The notes under the pieces were generated by a model. The model searched no databases and was not told where the DNA came from. It saw only the letters and a list, made by a program, of their open reading frames with translations. Shown piece after piece: positions 23,855 to 33,960 of a DNA stretch of 64,000 nt; positions within the stretch are counted from its first letter, which is position 1, and every line of letters starts with the position of its first letter. This DNA comes from Rhizophagus clarus (Eukaryota > Glomeromycota > Glomeromycetes > Glomerales > Glomeraceae): positions 620,001 to 684,000 of the forward strand of contig BLAL01000236.1 in assembly GCA_015698045.1 (NCBI GenBank), given 5' to 3'. Position numbers and translations under genes: made by a program.

Positions 23855-24897
23855 ACAAGTTTTGGCTCTTTTCCTACAGTAAAAACATTACGCTGAGATT
23901 TGTGAACAGATAGGGGGATGGTAATAGTCTTCCCATTTTGAGTTGCCTTGAATTCCCCCTTTACTAAGGGTTCCCATCCTGCACGATACTGCCATTGAGT
24001 TCCAAGAATAAATAGGGATAGTTCTTTTCCATTATCATCATATTCTGTAGGAACGACAGAGAATTCATCTGAAATGGTGTCTCTATTTTCTCCATCCTCA
24101 ATAGTTACAGGAACACTATTAACTGTACCAAGAGAATGGGACTTACTTGCAACTCCATTAAGTCTATGAATCTTTTTCTTATCTATTTTTAGACCCAAAT
24201 GCTTTGCAACATTTTCTGAGACTATTGACGAGTCTGATCCACTATCAATCATTGCATATGGTATAGTCACGCTCCCCACCTTACAGGAGATGGTCGCAAC
24301 ATCATCAGCATTCTTTATTTGTAAAAAATTTATCTCTAAGGGCTTTGGCCAATATATGTGACTATTTTTTTTTTGAGCTGATACATAAGCCTTAATAGCA
24401 TGATCTAACCGAATGCTTTCTGGTATAACATAGCTAGAAGAAGCAGTATTAATTTCCTTAATTTTAGATGAATCAGCTATAACTATATTGGGTCCTTTTG
24501 GGATCTCTTCTTTCAGACTGGAAGCATTTGGAATAGATTCATTATTGGGAACTTGTAAAAGAGGCTTCTGCTCACTATTTACTGCCTGCAATAGTGGAAA
24601 TAAGATGTCTTCAAATTTACTTGCAACAATTCTCCATGCTGATTCCCTTCTTTTAACCGTATCATTTGGCATACTAGTATTTAAGCAATGGTCTTTTATT
24701 TTGGGAAATATCATATTAATAAATTTCGAAATTTCTATAAGAATCTCTCTAGGACAATGAGGGACTAATGATACTATTGAAGATTTTAAGGCTATTTGAA
24801 ACATATAATTTGCAGCTGTGTCTATATTGCTAGTATGAGATTTGGAAGCAGGGGACTTCTTGGTACTCTTTTTTATTGGTACTCCACTTCGTACCAC
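23842..24897 (-). CDS. Retropepsin-like aspartic protease domain protein
   Basis: About 350 residues. The catalytic site is YAMIDSGSDSSIVSENVA (D-S-G, about residue 217), the retroviral-type variant of D-T/S-G with one active site per chain, so it would act as a dimer. A second hydrophobic strand FSVVPTEYDD...LFILG follows at the spacing expected of the family. The first codon of the open frame is GTG and it has no early ATG. It begins inside a run of nine A (24906-24898) where the upstream zinc-knuckle frame overlaps it, so it is probably made as a fusion by -1 shifting. The likely job is cutting the Gag-like polyprotein encoded just upstream. It is not the cysteine protease typical of Polintons. 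Confidence 0.75.
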   Translation of the reverse strand: MVRSGVPIKKSTKKSPASKSHTSNIDTAANYMFQIALKSSIVSLVPHCPREILIEISKFINMIFPKIKDHCLNTSMPNDTVKRRESAWRIVASKFEDILFPLLQAVNSEQKPLLQVPNNESIPNASSLKEEIPKGPNIVIADSSKIKEINTASSSYVIPESIRLDHAIKAYVSAQKKNSHIYWPKPLEINFLQIKNADDVATISCKVGSVTIPYAMIDSGSDSSIVSENVAKHLGLKIDKKKIHRLNGVASKSHSLGTVNSVPVTIEDGENRDTISDEFSVVPTEYDDNGKELSLFILGTQWQYRAGWEPLVKGEFKATQNGKTITIPLSVHKSQRNVFTVGKEPKLVKKN

Positions 24898-25288
24898 TTT
24901 TTTTTTACAGCATAGCAGTTTTGGGATTCGTTAGCATTAATATATTCGTCATCTTCTTCTACTTCCTCTTCTTCAGAATTCTCTATATATTCTTCTATGT
25001 ATTCTTCTTCAGAGTCTTCAGGATCTTCTTCCTCATTTTGATTAACTTTCTTAGTCCGCTTAAGTCTAGGACAATTAATTTTTGTATGACCAGCCTTTCC
25101 ACATGCTGAACAATGTTGGGTTTGCTTTGCAGATGCTTTTGGCACTACCTTTCTAACAACTTTCTTCATGGCATATGCACTTCTGGGTGTAAAGGGACTC
25201 TTTCTAACATGAGCTGTTTGACCTCCTAATCTCTTTTTAAGTTCTTCATAAATAAAATTTTCTAATGTTGCGTCATCTGTTCCTATTC
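24873..25288 (-). CDS. Nucleocapsid-like CCHC zinc-knuckle segment
   Basis: This frame links the capsid region to the protease. From about 25288 it reads GYTGIGTDDATLENFIYEEL, then KKRLGG, then MKKVVRKVVPKASAKQTQ and the knuckle CSACGKAGHTKINC (C-X2-C-X4-H-X4-C), a hallmark of retroviral and LTR-element nucleocapsids that bind nucleic acid. A very acidic stretch follows (EEEDPEDSEEEY...). It ends at 24873 after overlapping the protease frame by about 25 bases. Relative to the capsid frame it is shifted by -1 near 25288. Basic and knuckle residues upstream with an acidic linker downstream is a normal Gag layout. Confidence 0.75.
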
Positions 25289-26049
25289 CTGTATAGCCAA
25301 ATCTCTTGCTAGACGAATTTTAAAATCATCTTTTTGTAGTTGAGCTGTATAATTAACTGGAGCTATTGTATGAGCTTGTATTCTTTTGTCTGCACTTTCA
25401 TGCCATATATTACGCAAGTCTGTAAAAAATGCAATGACTGTAGCAGGATTAGCAATTCTAACTCTCATTTCTAAATCAGAAGGCAATTGATTAAATAGAT
25501 AAGGTAAGGCATCAGCATCTGGCATTGCTTGTACTAGTGGTTTGATTCGTTTTTCATAACTATCTGGAGTATCTGTCTCTAAAAACTTTTCATTAATAAG
25601 AGCAAATATAGCACTTCGGTTAGTCCCTACCATAACTTCTCTATATTTTTCACGCAACCAATTTAGAAAAAGAGGTTCAGTATTAATAGCTGGATTACCT
25701 GCTGCATAAGGATCATTGGCAGGCATCTTATTATCATAACTTGACATCTTGCAGCGGCATTAAAGGCAGCAACGGCTAAGGGACGTGCCATCTCATTTAT
25801 ATTTCTAAGCTTTTGATAATATACGTCTGGTGGTTCCTGCCCATCATAATTGGGTAATTGTGCAAATAATGGTGATAATGTATGCATGACATCTTGTATT
25901 GTAGCCATGTTTCCTGGAGGATTGTCTTGTAAATTCAAAATAATTTGTCGTGAATTTAATTCCCTACTCTTCCATTTTTGGTATCTATTAAATACAAATG
26001 CCCGATTGAATTCTGCTAAGTCGGCCTCAGCTTTGCGTCTCTGATTCAT
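25283..26049 (-). pseudogene. Gag-like capsid region, one frameshift
   Basis: ATG at 26049 opens MNQRRKAEADLAEFNRAF and continues through IQDVMHTLSPLFAQLPNYDG. Near 25745 the frame shifts -1, then reads LFLNWLREKYREVM, DTPDSYEKRIKPLVQAM, YLFNQLPSDLEMRVR and FFTDLRNIW to 25283. The helical pattern and the words around YEKRIKPLV...FNQLPSDLEMRV resemble retrotransposon Gag capsid domains; this is a pattern call without a profile search. The ATG comes two codons after the in-frame stop of the coiled-coil gene (TAG CTA ATG). It could be a separate protein or the rest of one polyprotein. Confidence 0.6.
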
Positions 26050-26052
26050 TAG

Positions 26053-26832
26053 CTAAAGGATGGCTTTTTCTCCTACTAATACATTTATTCGGTTTTGTTT
26101 TCTTAAGACTATTCTTTGACCATTAGTTTGCCTATCTTGAGCTATTTGCCACCAACGTCGACGCTCATTTACCTCATTATTATATGCTAAAGTTAATAAT
26201 CGTTCTCTTTGAAGACTATCATTTCTAGTATTTGTTAATTCATTCCTAAGGCCATTGATTCGATCATTAGCTATATAGTATAAACCTTGCATGTTAATAG
26301 CATCTTGAGCATGTCTTTGTATAAGTTCACGAGCAGTTGTTAATGAAATTCGTATACTATTTAATGTATTTTTAGGGTTAAATGATGTATCTCCATCAAT
26401 ATATGCCTCTACCCGATCTAGTGCTGTAGCAATATTTATTAAAATATCAGGTATGGCCATATTTTCTTTCTCTGGTCGTTCTTCTTCTTTAGAATATTTA
26501 TTACTAGATTTAGATAATTCTTGTATATGAGATTTAAGTTTATCTATTATGTCTTCTAGCTGGATAATTCGATTATCTTGAATAACTAATGCCTCCTCTT
26601 TTAGCTCCAGGTGATCCTGATATTTTTTAAGTTCACCTAGAATAACCTTACATTTATCCTTTAGCTGATTAACTTCTTCATCATAAGATTGTATATTCTT
26701 TTCAAGATGAGAAATATATCGCTCACAGGCTTTAATTTCCTCTTCAAGTTTGCGGATTTTCTTTTGTACTAACTTTATCCTTAGATCAAAGTTGCTGTTT
26801 AGTTGTTCAAGATATGTCTGCTCAACTCCCAT
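26053..26832 (-). CDS. Coiled-coil protein at the head of the Gag block
   Basis: 259 residues. Residues ~15-110 form a continuous charged heptad pattern (KKIRKLEEEIKACERYISHL ... LEDIIDKLKSHIQELSKSS), a long coiled coil. The rest is helical and basic (NEVNERRRWWQIAQDRQT). It ends at TAG (26055-26053), and the capsid ATG follows in the same frame two codons later. The start ATG overlaps the start of the divergent integrase by 19 bp, so the two transcripts must overlap and the promoters lie inside each other's 5' regions. I recall long coiled-coil proteins fused to Gag-like domains in Rhizophagus repeats, which makes an assembly role plausible. Confidence 0.7.
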   Translation of the reverse strand: MGVEQTYLEQLNSNFDLRIKLVQKKIRKLEEEIKACERYISHLEKNIQSYDEEVNQLKDKCKVILGELKKYQDHLELKEEALVIQDNRIIQLEDIIDKLKSHIQELSKSSNKYSKEEERPEKENMAIPDILINIATALDRVEAYIDGDTSFNPKNTLNSIRISLTTARELIQRHAQDAINMQGLYYIANDRINGLRNELTNTRNDSLQRERLLTLAYNNEVNERRRWWQIAQDRQTNGQRIVLRKQNRINVLVGEKAIL

Positions 26833-27938
26833 TGTTACCTATTATTTCTATAGATTCTGGTGAGGCTCGAAATCTTGATATTTCTATTGCTTTGAAAAAG
26901 ATTTATTATCAGCCTATTGGTTATTATCGAAATGCTAAAAAATTACATGAAGCTTCTCTGAAAGCTGGATATAATTTTAGTTTAGACGAAGTGGGGGACT
27001 GGCTTGAGAGACAGGCTGTACACCAAATACATAAGCCTCATCCTAAATATATTCCTTGTGCAAGTTTTACCTCTATTACTACTCCCAATGAAGTCCATCA
27101 GGCAGATGTTCTTTACATGCCTTATGACAAAGTAGGTCAGATTACTTATCTTTTTTGCCTTAATATGGTTGACGTGACTTCGAGATATAAAGCCTCTATC
27201 CCTATTGGTGCATATAGGCAGGGTATCTCAACTTCTGCTACTATTGCTCGATCATTTGAGAAAATCTATGATGATCCTGAATGTCCTTTGGTCTGGCCAA
27301 AATTATTAATTACTGATAGAGAATCAGAGTTTAAAGGTGATTGTGAGAAATTAATGAAAGAGCATGGCGTGAAAATTCAGAAGGCCAAATCTAAGCATAC
27401 TATGGGTATTGTTGAAAGGTATAATCGCACCTTAGTTGAAAAGCTATTTACTTCTCAGGATGCTTCTGATCTCTTGACTTTAGATAGACGATCTAGGGCT
27501 TGGGTAATGAATTTGCCGATGGTTGTTGAGGACATTAATAATTCTATCACACGTCAGCTTGGTATTTCTCCTGTTGATGCAATAAAGGAAAAAGAGGTCT
27601 TTGCTAAGCCTTCTTACCTTCGGGATGGTCCTATAGGCTTTGATGAGGAAAAGCTTTCTAGTGATGTATTAATAAGATATTTGTTGTATCCTATTGATTT
27701 AGACGATGGAAGACGTCGTGCTGGTGATTTGAATTGGTCTCCACATATTTATCATATCCAACAATCTATGGTACAAAAAAATCAGCCGGTCTTGTACTGG
27801 CTGGAAGAAGTCCCCTTTGGACTAACTGATGATGATGATTATGTAGTTAAACATCCTGAAAGATCTTTTGTGCGAGAAGAGTTAATGGTTATTCCCTTTG
27901 ATACTGAATTGCCTCCCCAGTGGGTGCTCACGAATTAA
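26814..27938 (+). CDS. DDE (rve-type) integrase
   Basis: 374 residues, intact. The catalytic triad fits QADVLY (D98), ITDRESEF (D168) and GIVERYNRTL (E201). The core has the usual words LNMVDVTSRY and KHTMGIVERYNR. The N-terminal ~90 residues (LHEASLKAGYNFSLDEVGDW) match the helical region before the core in Polinton and Ginger integrases. The C-terminal part (VLYWLEEVP...RSFVREELMVI) is a small beta-rich segment like an integrase tail or chromo-like module. The D-to-E spacing is slightly short of the common 35. It would join the element's ends to target DNA with a short duplication. It is transcribed away from the Gag block and meets the next gene tail to tail. Confidence 0.9.
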   Translation: MSAQLPLLPIISIDSGEARNLDISIALKKIYYQPIGYYRNAKKLHEASLKAGYNFSLDEVGDWLERQAVHQIHKPHPKYIPCASFTSITTPNEVHQADVLYMPYDKVGQITYLFCLNMVDVTSRYKASIPIGAYRQGISTSATIARSFEKIYDDPECPLVWPKLLITDRESEFKGDCEKLMKEHGVKIQKAKSKHTMGIVERYNRTLVEKLFTSQDASDLLTLDRRSRAWVMNLPMVVEDINNSITRQLGISPVDAIKEKEVFAKPSYLRDGPIGFDEEKLSSDVLIRYLLYPIDLDDGRRRAGDLNWSPHIYHIQQSMVQKNQPVLYWLEEVPFGLTDDDDYVVKHPERSFVREELMVIPFDTELPPQWVLTN

Positions 27939-27942
27939 ATCT

Positions 27943-28326
27943 CTAAAGTGATGATAAGAAGTCTTCTGTCTCTTCATCAACTTGTTTATCGGTAATGAAA
28001 TGATCTTTGGCTAATTTATAGTATAATTTATATAGTTTCATGATTGCGTTAAGAATCTTTGGATCCTGCCCATAAAATTCTTTGTAGTCATCTTCGACTT
28101 TATTATATTTTGCTTCATTAGGAAATATGGTCATGGCTAGTTTGAGAACGTATTCTTGGGGATCCTCTGCCTGACGTAATTTTTTGATTCGTTCTTTATA
28201 TGATTGCATGAATTTACCATCTTTTGGCCTTCTATAGTAGATGCCTGCCTTGACTACATTTATTAATGCCTGTTCGATTTCTTGATATGTAGGCTTGGTA
28301 TTAGTTAATTGAATTTGTGTACTCAT
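27943..28326 (-). CDS. Small helical protein of unknown function
   Basis: 127 residues (MSTQIQLTNTKPTYQEIEQA ... ETEDFLSSL), rich in Lys, Tyr and Glu, predicted helical by eye, without Cys motifs, signal peptide or membrane segment. Its ATG lies 11 bp inside the right TIR boundary at 28337, and its end is 5 bp from the convergent integrase stop. The frame is intact. I do not recognise it. The position next to the terminus and the compact spacing suggest an element gene, perhaps a terminal or accessory protein. Confidence 0.6.
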   Translation of the reverse strand: MSTQIQLTNTKPTYQEIEQALINVVKAGIYYRRPKDGKFMQSYKERIKKLRQAEDPQEYVLKLAMTIFPNEAKYNKVEDDYKEFYGQDPKILNAIMKLYKLYYKLAKDHFITDKQVDEETEDFLSSL

Positions 28327-28336
28327 TGTGTAAAAA

Positions 28337-29418
28337 TTGCAACTCCGGTGCTTGTATTAATATTACGAAAACTTTTGTTTAAAATAAAATATTTATTTCT
28401 TACTACCATGATAGGCGAATATTATTGCAACTATTTACTCAGAACTGGAAGTATCTGTGGGCGTACCTGTCATCAGTCTGAAGGGTGCCATGAACATTGG
28501 AAAGCTAGGAAGCGTTTTCCTTGTAGTGTATGTGGCAAGCCGACTAGCTCTAAACCTGGTCTTTGTAGAAAACATGCTAGTGGATATTATGTAATCCAAT
28601 ATATTAATAGGCTTTGAGATAGAGCCTTGGGTACATATCAGGAAGTATAATAGTCCAATTTTCCTTGTATACATGCTCCGCAGAGTTCTTAAACCTATTT
28701 TGTGTACACTATTTGATATAATTTTAAGATGAGACTTAGCCAGGTTAATTTTTTTTTACACCTATGGATGAGACTTATCTTGGTGAATTTTTTTTTTACA
28801 CCTAACCCGAATTTTTTTCTTAATGCTTATTTGAAAGAATTGGCTCCAGAATGGCTTCCTACATATCAAAAATAATGGTATGCTAGAATATGGTTAATAT
28901 CCTTTTAACTTTATTTTTGAATACAAAAAAAATTGACACCTAAGACAAGCTTATGTGTAAATTTTTTATTTTGTTTACGCATATAAATCAGCTTTAGAAT
29001 TAATTCTAGAATAACATAAAATCTGATATGCAAAATGAGCTTGCATTTGCGGCCTGCGAGCACACTCAGACACTTTGGTCCTCGGTGCTCTTGGCCTTTT
29101 TTAAAGTCAAGCAATATAGCATACTTTTTTTGTTATATTATTTGAGATTAAAAATCGGCCAGCGCGTTAACAAATATGGTGATCTCCTTTAACTTGAAAA
29201 CTAAAAAATTGGGTAAAATGATATGTTAACAAAATTTGTGCCCCAGCCTGATTTAAAACTTAAATTCAATATCGTATTTCGATATATTTCCTGGTCTTGA
29301 AAATAAATTTGGGGTTAAAAAAAGATTACATAAATTTCGTATATTGGGAAATAAGCCGGGAGAGGCTTACACTAATTATACCTATACGGAAATCTGACCC
29401 CAGAACTCCCATTTTGTC
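28337..29418 (-). repeat. Right terminal inverted repeat of the pPolB element
   Basis: Reverse partner of 17688-18769 with the same length. It ends CCCATTTTGTC at 29418. Confidence 0.9.
28408..28617 (+). CDS. Cys/His-rich zinc-binding-like protein (right TIR copy)
   Basis: 69 residues from ATG at 28408, the same protein as in the left TIR (Ser in place of Gly before ICGRTC). The frame is also open upstream to 28309, beyond the TIR boundary, but that extension differs from the left copy and is unlikely to be coding. It points toward the element's end, opposite to the neighbouring small gene. Confidence 0.6.
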   Translation: MIGEYYCNYLLRTGSICGRTCHQSEGCHEHWKARKRFPCSVCGKPTSSKPGLCRKHASGYYVIQYINRL

Positions 29419-29797
29419 TTATATCTAATCAAACCTGAATATTAATAGGCATATATCAGACATAATTTTCATATATATCAGATAACAATTATAATATTAA
29501 TATTAATAAATTTATAATTTAAATATGCGTAATTTAAAGTAATTTAATTTATTTAATTATATGAAAGTTTTATTTATTTTAATTAATAATAAAAAAATTA
29601 TACAAAAAATATTATAAAAAAAAATTCACTAAGTATTAGCAAAAGAAAAGGACGTCAATAAAATTTTTTTTACGTTATAGTATTAATATTAATATTAGTA
29701 TAAAGGTTAATAAAAGTAGAAAAGAAATGTTAATAAAAAGATATAAAATATAAGTATTAATGTTAGTGTTAATATTAGTAAAAGTATTAGTAGAAGT
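29419..29797. other. AT-rich remnant of the host CAC-type element
   Basis: On the opposite strand this matches 50280-50800 (shared words such as GTGAATTTTTTTATAATATT and TTTTTGTATAATATTTTTT). It is the piece of the 17433-44652 element left between two insertions. No gene. Confidence 0.6.
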
Positions 29798-30199
29798 CAC
29801 AGGTCGAATGAAGTCAAATCGGTCATCAATCAGTCATGTGACTGATTGGTAACCGATTGGATACCTATTGATGACTGATTCTTTCAATAGGTCATCAATC
29901 AGGTATAAATTCCAAATCGGTTATCAACTGGTCATATGACTGATTGATGACTGATTGGTGTACGGTTGAATTTACCAGTTATCAATAGGTTACCAATCGA
30001 CCATATCAGATTGATGACCGATTGGTTGCTAATTGGCTTATTATATATTAGCGGATTTTTTAGATTTTTTCAATAATGTCGTTTTAAAATATTTAATTTA
30101 TAAACCATTTTAAAACTCTAAACTCTGATAGAAATTTTTTTTTGATAGATTTTCTAAGATTCATATAGGATATTTTTGATAAATAGAGATATTTTTATT

Positions 30200-32940
30200 T
30201 TTTGAGATTTCTAAAAGTTTGTATGGAAAGAGTTCATATGGGATATCTGATAAAAAATTTTTTTTACTTTCTAAGAGTTCGTATAGAAAGAGTTCGTATG
30301 GGGATATCTGATAGAAAAATTTTTTTTAAAAGATTTTCTAAGAGTTCATATGGGAAAGGTTTGTTGGATATCTTTGATAGAAAATTTTTTTTAAGAGATT
30401 CTCTAAGAGTTCGTATGGGAAGAGTTTGTATGGGATATCTGATAGAAAATTTTTTTGCAAAATTTTCTGAGTTCGTATGGGAAGGGTTTGTGTAGGATAT
30501 CTGATAGGAAATATTTTTTTTGAGAGATTTCCTAAGATTCGTATAGGATATTTTTGATAAATAGATTTTTTTTTTTTATTTCTAAAAGTTCATATGGGAA
30601 GAGTTCATATGGGATATCTGATAGAAAATTTTTTTTTTAAGAGATTTTCTAAAAGTTCAGTTCGTATGGGATAAATAATAGAAAATTTTTTTTTGAGAGA
30701 TTTTCTAAGAGTTTGTATGGGAAGGGTTCGTATGGATTCTTTGTTAGAAAATTATTTTTATAGATTTTCTAAGAATTTGTAAAGGAACAGTTCGTATAGG
30801 ATATTTTGATAAAGATTTTCCAAGTGTTCATATGGAAAAAGGTTCATATGGGATGTCTTTGATAGAAAAATTTTTTTAAGATTTTCTAGTGTGGGAAGAG
30901 TTCGTATGGGATATCTGGTAGAAAATTTTTTTTTGAGAGATTTTCTAAGAGTTCATATGGAAAGAGTTCGCATGGGATTCTTTGATAGAAAAGTTGTTTT
31001 TTAAGAGATTTTCTAAGAGTTCATATGGAAAGAGTTCGTATGGGATATCTGATAGAAAAATTTTTCTTAAGAGATTTTCTAAGAGTTCATATGGAAGGGT
31101 TCGTATGGGATTCTTTGATAGAAAATTTTTTTGAGAGAGATTTTCTTAGAGTTCGTGTGGGAAGAGTTCGTATGGGATATTTTAATAAAGATTTTCCAAG
31201 TGTTCATATAGTAGGAGGTTCGTATGGGATATCTTTGATAGAAAATTTTTTTTAAGAGATTTTCTAAGAGTTCGTATTGGAAGAGTTCGTATGGGATATC
31301 TAATAGAAAATTTTTTGTGAAATTTTTTAGGGTTCATATGGAAAGGATTCGCATGGGATTCTTTGATAGAAAATTTTTTTGAAAGAGATTTCTAAAAGTT
31401 CATATGGGAAGAGTTCGTATGGGATATCTGATAGGAAATTTTTTTTTGAGATTTCCTAAGATTCGTATAGGATATTTTTGATAAATAGATTTTTTTTTTT
31501 ATTTCTAAGAGTTCGTATGGGATATCTGATAGAAAAATTTTTCTTAAGAGATTTTCTAAGAGTTCATATAGAAAGGGTTTGTATGGGATTCTTTGATAAA
31601 AAATTTTCTTAAGAGATTTTCTAAGAGTTCGTGTGGAAAGAGTTCGTATGAGATATCTGATAGAAAAATTTTTCTTAAGAGATTTTCTAAGAGTTCATAT
31701 GAAAGGGTTCGTATGGGATTCTTTGATAGAAAATTTTTTTTAAGTGATTTTCTAAGAGTTCGTATTGGAAGAGTTCGTATGGGATGTCTGATAGAAAATT
31801 TTTTTGTGAAATTTTTTAAGGTTCATATGGAAAGGATTCGCATGGGATTCTTTGATAGAAAATTTTTTTGAGAGAGATTTCTAAAAGTTCATATGGGAAG
31901 TGTTCGTATGGGATATCTGATAGGAAATTTTTTTTTGAGATTTCCTAAGATTCGTATAGGATATTTTTGATAAATAGATTTTTTTTTTATTTCTAAAAGT
32001 TCGTATGGGATATCTGATAGAAAAATTTTTCTTAAGAGATTTTCTAAGAGTTCATATGGAAAGGTTCGTATGGGATTCTTTGATAGAAAATTTTTTTGAG
32101 AGAGATTTCTAAAAGTTCATATGGGAAGTGTTCGTATGGGATATCTGATAGGAAATTTTTTTTTGAGATTTCCTAAGATTCGTATAGGATATTTTTGATA
32201 AATAGATTTTTTTTTATTTCTAAGAGTTCGTATGGGATATCTGATAGTAAAATTTTTCTTAAGAGATTTTCTAAGAGTTCATATGGAAAGGGTTCGTATG
32301 GGATTCTTTGATAGAAAATTTTTTTTAAGAGATTTTCTAAGAGTTCGTATTAGAAGAATTCGTATGGGATATCTGATAGAAAAATTTTTCTTAAGAGATT
32401 TTCTAAGAGTTCATATAGAAGGGTTCGTATGGGATTCTTTGATAGAAAATTTTCTTAAGAGATTTTCTAAGAGTTCATATGGAAAGGGTTCATATGGGAT
32501 TCTTTGATAGAAAATTTTTTAAGAGATTTTCTTAGAGTCCGTGTGAGAAGAGTTCGTATGGGATATTTTAATAAAGATTTTCCAGTTGTTCATATAGTAG
32601 GGTGTTCGTATGGGATATCTTTAATAGAAAATTTTTTTTAAGAGATTTTCTAAGAGTTCGTATTGGAAGAGTTCGTATGGGATATCTGATAGGAAATTTT
32701 TTTGTGAAATTTTTTAGGTTCATATGGAAAGGATTCGCATGGGATTTTTTGATAGAAAATTTTTTTGAGAGAGATTTCTAAAAGTTCATATGGGAAGAGT
32801 TCGTATGGGATATCTGATAGGAAATTTTTTTTTGAGATTTCCTAAAATTCGTATAGGATATTTTGATAAATAGATTTTTTTTTTTGAGGTTTCCTAAGAG
32901 TTTGTATGAAATATTTTTAATAGAGGATTTTTTTAGATTT
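30200..32940. repeat. ~50-70-bp tandem array (left arm)
   Basis: Dozens of imperfect copies of TTCTAAGAGTTCGTATGG then GATATCTGATAGAAAATTTTT. The apparent open frames (words like RVRMGYLIENFF) are the array read in frame and are not genes. The reverse copy lies at 34850-37720. Confidence 0.85.
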
Positions 32941-33519
32941 CATAACATTTTAAAAAAACAATACATTTTTTATTAAATTTATTTTAAATAAGTTAATATT
33001 ATTAAAAAAATTAGGTATCCGAAAGTCCAAGGCAAATTATAATATATGACTATATGAGATGAAAAATTACAACTAATGATAGTAGGTTTTCAATTTATCT
33101 ATTATTAACCAATCAAAATTCGGTCTGATCTTTATGCACGTGACCTGATCTTAACATGCATATAAATAACCAAACGCGACTCTGTTTATTTTTCAAAAAT
33201 CATACACCCTTTCTTTTCTGTTTTCTTCTTACTCTCATTACATTTTACAGGTATATTAATTATTGTATTTTTGTCATTAAATTTATGGTAATGATTTATT
33301 TTATAATATTAACTTTACCTTTTTTTAATATTACTAATCACAGGTCAAATGGTGGCAAATCAGTCACCAATTAGCTATCAATCGGGTATCTTATTGATAA
33401 CTGATTGATTCAATAAGTATTCAATCGGGTGGCCGATTGATAGCCGATTTCCGCCAAAATCCGTCATCAATTGGGCAGGCCGATTGATGGTCAACTGATG
33501 GTCGATTGATGGTCGATTG

Positions 33520-33960
33520 ATGGTCGATTAATGGTCGATTAATGGTCAAAATATGGTCAAATGGTCGAATTATGGTCAAATTAAGGTCAAATTAAGGTCA
33601 AATTAAGGTCAAATTAAGGTCAAATTTAAGGTCAAATTAAGGTCAAATTAAGGTCAAATTAAGGTCAAATTATGGTCGAATTATGGTCGAATTATGGTCA
33701 AATTATGGTCAAAATTATGGTCGAATTAAGGTCGAATTAAGGTCAAATTAAGGTCAAATTAAGGTCAAATTATGGTCAAATTATGGTCAAATTAAGGAGG
33801 TCAAATTAAGGTCAAATTATGGTCGAATTATGGTCAAATTAAGGAGGTCAAATTAAGGTCAAATTAAGGTCAAATTAAGGTCAATTTATGGTCAATTTAT
33901 GGTCAAATTATGTGGTCAAATTATATGGTCAAATTATGGTCAATTATGGTCAATTGATGG
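33520..33960. repeat. GGTCAAATTAA short tandem array (inner element)
   Basis: About 40 copies of an 11-bp unit GGTCAAATTAA / GGTCAAATTAT. The reverse-complement array of the outer element lies at 38480-39240. Confidence 0.9.

Larger units (their letters stand above)
17688..29418. mobile_element. Polinton-like DNA transposon with pPolB, integrase and a Gag-protease block
   Basis: 11.7 kb bounded by ~1,082-bp inverted repeats starting GACAAAATGGGAGTTCTGGG. The flanks read TATATAG at the left and TTATATC at the right, compatible with a 5-6 bp duplication of TATAT, though low complexity makes this uncertain. Plus-strand genes: protein-primed family B DNA polymerase and rve-type integrase. Minus-strand genes: coiled-coil protein, Gag-like capsid, CCHC knuckle, aspartic protease, C2HC finger, and a small unknown. 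Polintons/Mavericks share pPolB, integrase and long TIRs, but normally carry a packaging ATPase, a cysteine protease and jelly-roll capsid genes, none of which I can see. No RNA-dependent polymerase is present, so it is not an LTR retroelement. It is inserted in the distal part of the element at 17433-44652. Confidence 0.85.

Noticed and set aside
26814..27938. Integrase as part of an LTR retrotransposon
   Set aside because: No reverse transcriptase or LTRs are present nearby. It lies within the TIR-bounded element next to pPolB.
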